Positions 5,215 through 6,256 of a DNA stretch of 6,256 bases are shown in pieces. This DNA comes from an uncultured Sutterella sp. (GTDB lineage Bacteria > Pseudomonadota > Gammaproteobacteria > Burkholderiales > Burkholderiaceae_F), in NCBI GenBank assembly GCA_902477615.1, contig CABSHY010000084.1, positions 1 through 6,256 of the forward strand, read 5' to 3'. The notes below the pieces were generated by a model. That model did not search any database and was not told the origin of the DNA. It was given only the letters and a program-made list of their open reading frames with translations. The position numbers and the translations under genes were made by a program. Numbering within the stretch: the stretch's first letter is position 1; every line of letters starts with the position of its first letter.

Positions 5215-5460
5215 GTCAATAAACCCCCGCTTAAAAGCGGAGGCTTGAAAAGCCTTGATTGACTAGCCCCAGTCTGAAGCATTGTTTCAGACTCCGTTCA
5301 TTGGGAATACATAGGCACTCCGTGGTGTCAATCCTAGCTGCGGACCCTGCGACCATCGATTAAAAGCACTGAGGGTAAGGTGCGGTGTTGATGGTACTTA
5401 AACCCCTTTGAACATGGTCGAAGGATTTTTACCGACCGGCAACGGTCGTGGAAACAAAAC
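5215..5460 (+). ncRNA. Omega RNA (HEARO-type) of the IscB system
   Basis: The 246 bases before iscB are non-coding and densely structured. In order: a closing helix GTCAAT (5215-5220)/ATTGAC (5258-5263) enclosing two adjacent hairpins, CCGCTT/AAGCGG (5227-5240) and AGGCTT/AAGCCT (5241-5255); an 8-bp hairpin AGTCTGAA/TTCAGACT (5271-5293); a long stem ACCATCGAT/GTTGATGGT (5352-5360 with 5387-5395, two G-U pairs) around GCAC/GTGC (5366-5383), whose loop AGGGT (5372-5376) can pair with ACCCT (5344-5348) as a pseudoknot; CCTT/AAGG (5405-5424); and CGACCG-GCAA-CGGTCG (5433-5448), a GNRA-capped stem ending 12 bases before the TTG. A structured RNA directly upstream of an IscB gene is the known HEARO/omega RNA arrangement. 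It binds IscB and carries the guide at its 5' end. Exact ends are not determined; the 5' boundary could differ by tens of bases. Confidence 0.85.
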
Positions 5461-6256
5461 TTGAGAGTATTTGTATTAAACCAACGAGGTGAACCCCTCA
5501 TGCCTTGCTCCCCGGCAAAGGCACGCAAGCTTCTAAAAGCCGGTCATGCGAAAATCAAAAGGGTCAATCCCTTTCAAATTCAATTGACCCGAGCCACAGG
5601 AGAGAGCGTGCAACCGGTGACATTGGGTGTGGATGCCGGCAGTAAAACGATCGGTTTAAGCGCCAGTAGCGCCAAGACCGAACTCTATGTGAGCGAAGTG
5701 GCTCTTCGCACGGATGTGAGCGATTTACTGTCCACGCGACGTGAATTTCGTCGCGCCCGTCGAAATCGAAAAACACGGTACCGTGCCGCTCGATTCGATA
5801 ACCGGGTTCGCTCTAAAAATAAAGGCTGGTTAGCCCCTAGCGTGGAAAATAAGATCCAAGCGCACATCTCGCGCGTGCAAAACGTGTGCCGTCTTATACC
5901 CGTGAACAAAATCCGAGTGGAAACGGCGGCTTTTGACATCCAAAAGATTAAAAATCCCGACATTGCAGGGATAGATTATCAAAAGGGTGATCAATTGGGG
6001 TTTTGGAACGTGCGTGAGTATGTGTTAAACCGTGACGGTCATGTCTGCCAACACTGCAAAGGTAAATCGAAAGATAGGATACTTAATGTCCATCATCTCG
6101 AGAGCCGAAAAACAGGGGGTGACAGTCCCGGCAACTTGATCACGCTTTGTGAAACGTGCCACAAGGCTTACCACCGCGGGGAAATTCAATTGAAAGTGAA
6201 ACGCAGCCCCTCGTTTAGAGATGCTGCCTTTATGGGAATCATGCGTTGGACGTTCT
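5461..6256 (+). CDS. iscB: IscB, RNA-guided HNH/RuvC endonuclease (partial, right end cut by the window)
   Basis: The frame is open from TTG 5461 to the window edge (265 codons); a full IscB is about 400-500 residues. The N-terminal PLMP domain reads MRVFVLNQRGEPLMPCSPAK. RuvC-I follows as LGVDAGSKTIGLS with catalytic Asp58. The arginine-rich bridge (RREFRRARRNRKTRYR, 93-108) is the RRXRR segment. GWLAPSVENK is at 122-131, and RuvC-II is VETAAFD with Glu154. The HNH domain has C196-x2-C199, the catalytic V-H211-H212, Asn225 and C230-x2-C233 with His238. RuvC-III lies beyond the window. These features identify IscB, the family ancestral to Cas9: HNH cuts the guide-paired strand and RuvC the other. 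All visible catalytic residues are intact. TTG 5461 is chosen because it keeps the PLMP strand; ATG 5500 would remove it. No good Shine-Dalgarno precedes it, only GGA at 5450-5452. Confidence 0.93.
   Translation, partial: MRVFVLNQRGEPLMPCSPAKARKLLKAGHAKIKRVNPFQIQLTRATGESVQPVTLGVDAGSKTIGLSASSAKTELYVSEVALRTDVSDLLSTRREFRRARRNRKTRYRAARFDNRVRSKNKGWLAPSVENKIQAHISRVQNVCRLIPVNKIRVETAAFDIQKIKNPDIAGIDYQKGDQLGFWNVREYVLNRDGHVCQHCKGKSKDRILNVHHLESRKTGGDSPGNLITLCETCHKAYHRGEIQLKVKRSPSFRDAAFMGIMRWTF

Larger units (their letters stand above)
5215..6256 (+). mobile_element. IscB-carrying element (IS200/IS605-like), left part only
   Basis: IscB genes and their RNAs usually sit in IS200/IS605-type elements, whose left end adjoins the omega RNA and whose transposase (TnpA) is often absent. 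Here the module begins just after the cupin terminator. The hairpins at 5227-5255 could double as the left-end structure recognised by a Y1 transposase. No tnpA is visible on the left. The right end is outside the window, so mobility cannot be judged. Confidence 0.5.

Noticed and set aside
4957..5262. 101-codon + strand ORF running from inside the cupin gene through its terminator
   Set aside because: It overlaps the cupin in another frame, crosses the terminator and enters the omega RNA; the translation is low-complexity and lacks a ribosome site.
5215..5460. Possible CRISPR array or tracrRNA near a Cas9-like protein
   Set aside because: No direct repeats with spacers are present; the protein has IscB architecture with a PLMP domain and no REC lobe, and the structured upstream RNA fits omega RNA instead.
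5334..5963. Several minus-strand ORFs opposite the omega RNA and iscB
   Set aside because: Arg-rich, random-looking translations antisense to a well-supported gene and RNA.

Overview
The window looks like chromosomal DNA of a proteobacterium of moderate GC. A nadE tail directly followed by a canonical GlnB, as in many Betaproteobacteria, makes a Burkholderiales member (perhaps a gut Sutterellaceae such as Sutterella or Parasutterella) my best guess. That placement is inference, because no rRNA or marker gene is present.

Layout, all genes on the + strand: (1) 1-197, C-terminal tail of nadE. (2) 206-544, glnB, ending in a hairpin terminator. (3) 817-3294, an unrecognised gene of 334 codons split by a complete IS1380-family insertion sequence (1297-2764, 1468 bp, 17-bp imperfect terminal inverted repeats, 5-bp target duplication TTCAA). 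Removing the IS and one TTCAA rejoins the two halves exactly in frame. (4) 3379-4332, an auxin-efflux-carrier (AEC) family permease bounded by hairpins on both sides. (5) 4535-5072, a cupin gene. An in-frame-looking signal peptide sits upstream but is shifted by one base at a run of six T, and a perfect Shine-Dalgarno inside the gene would still give a cytoplasmic protein from 4665. (6) 5215-6256, an IscB module: a highly structured RNA (omega RNA, the HEARO class) followed by iscB, which runs off the right edge.

The most interesting content is the IscB module. IscB is the RNA-guided nickase/nuclease family ancestral to Cas9. The protein shows, in order, a PLMP segment, RuvC-I Asp58, an arginine-rich bridge segment, RuvC-II Glu154 and an intact HNH domain with paired Cys-x2-Cys motifs. 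The 240 bases before it contain a chain of hairpins, a pseudoknot and a GCAA-capped stem that ends just before the TTG start, which is the expected arrangement for a cis-encoded guide RNA. The guide would be read from host sequence just left of about 5215.

Apart from nadE-glnB, the genes look like separate transcription units, each followed by its own hairpin. Two independent mobile elements (IS1380 and IscB) and one or two damaged genes mark the stretch right of glnB as an accessory, decaying region.
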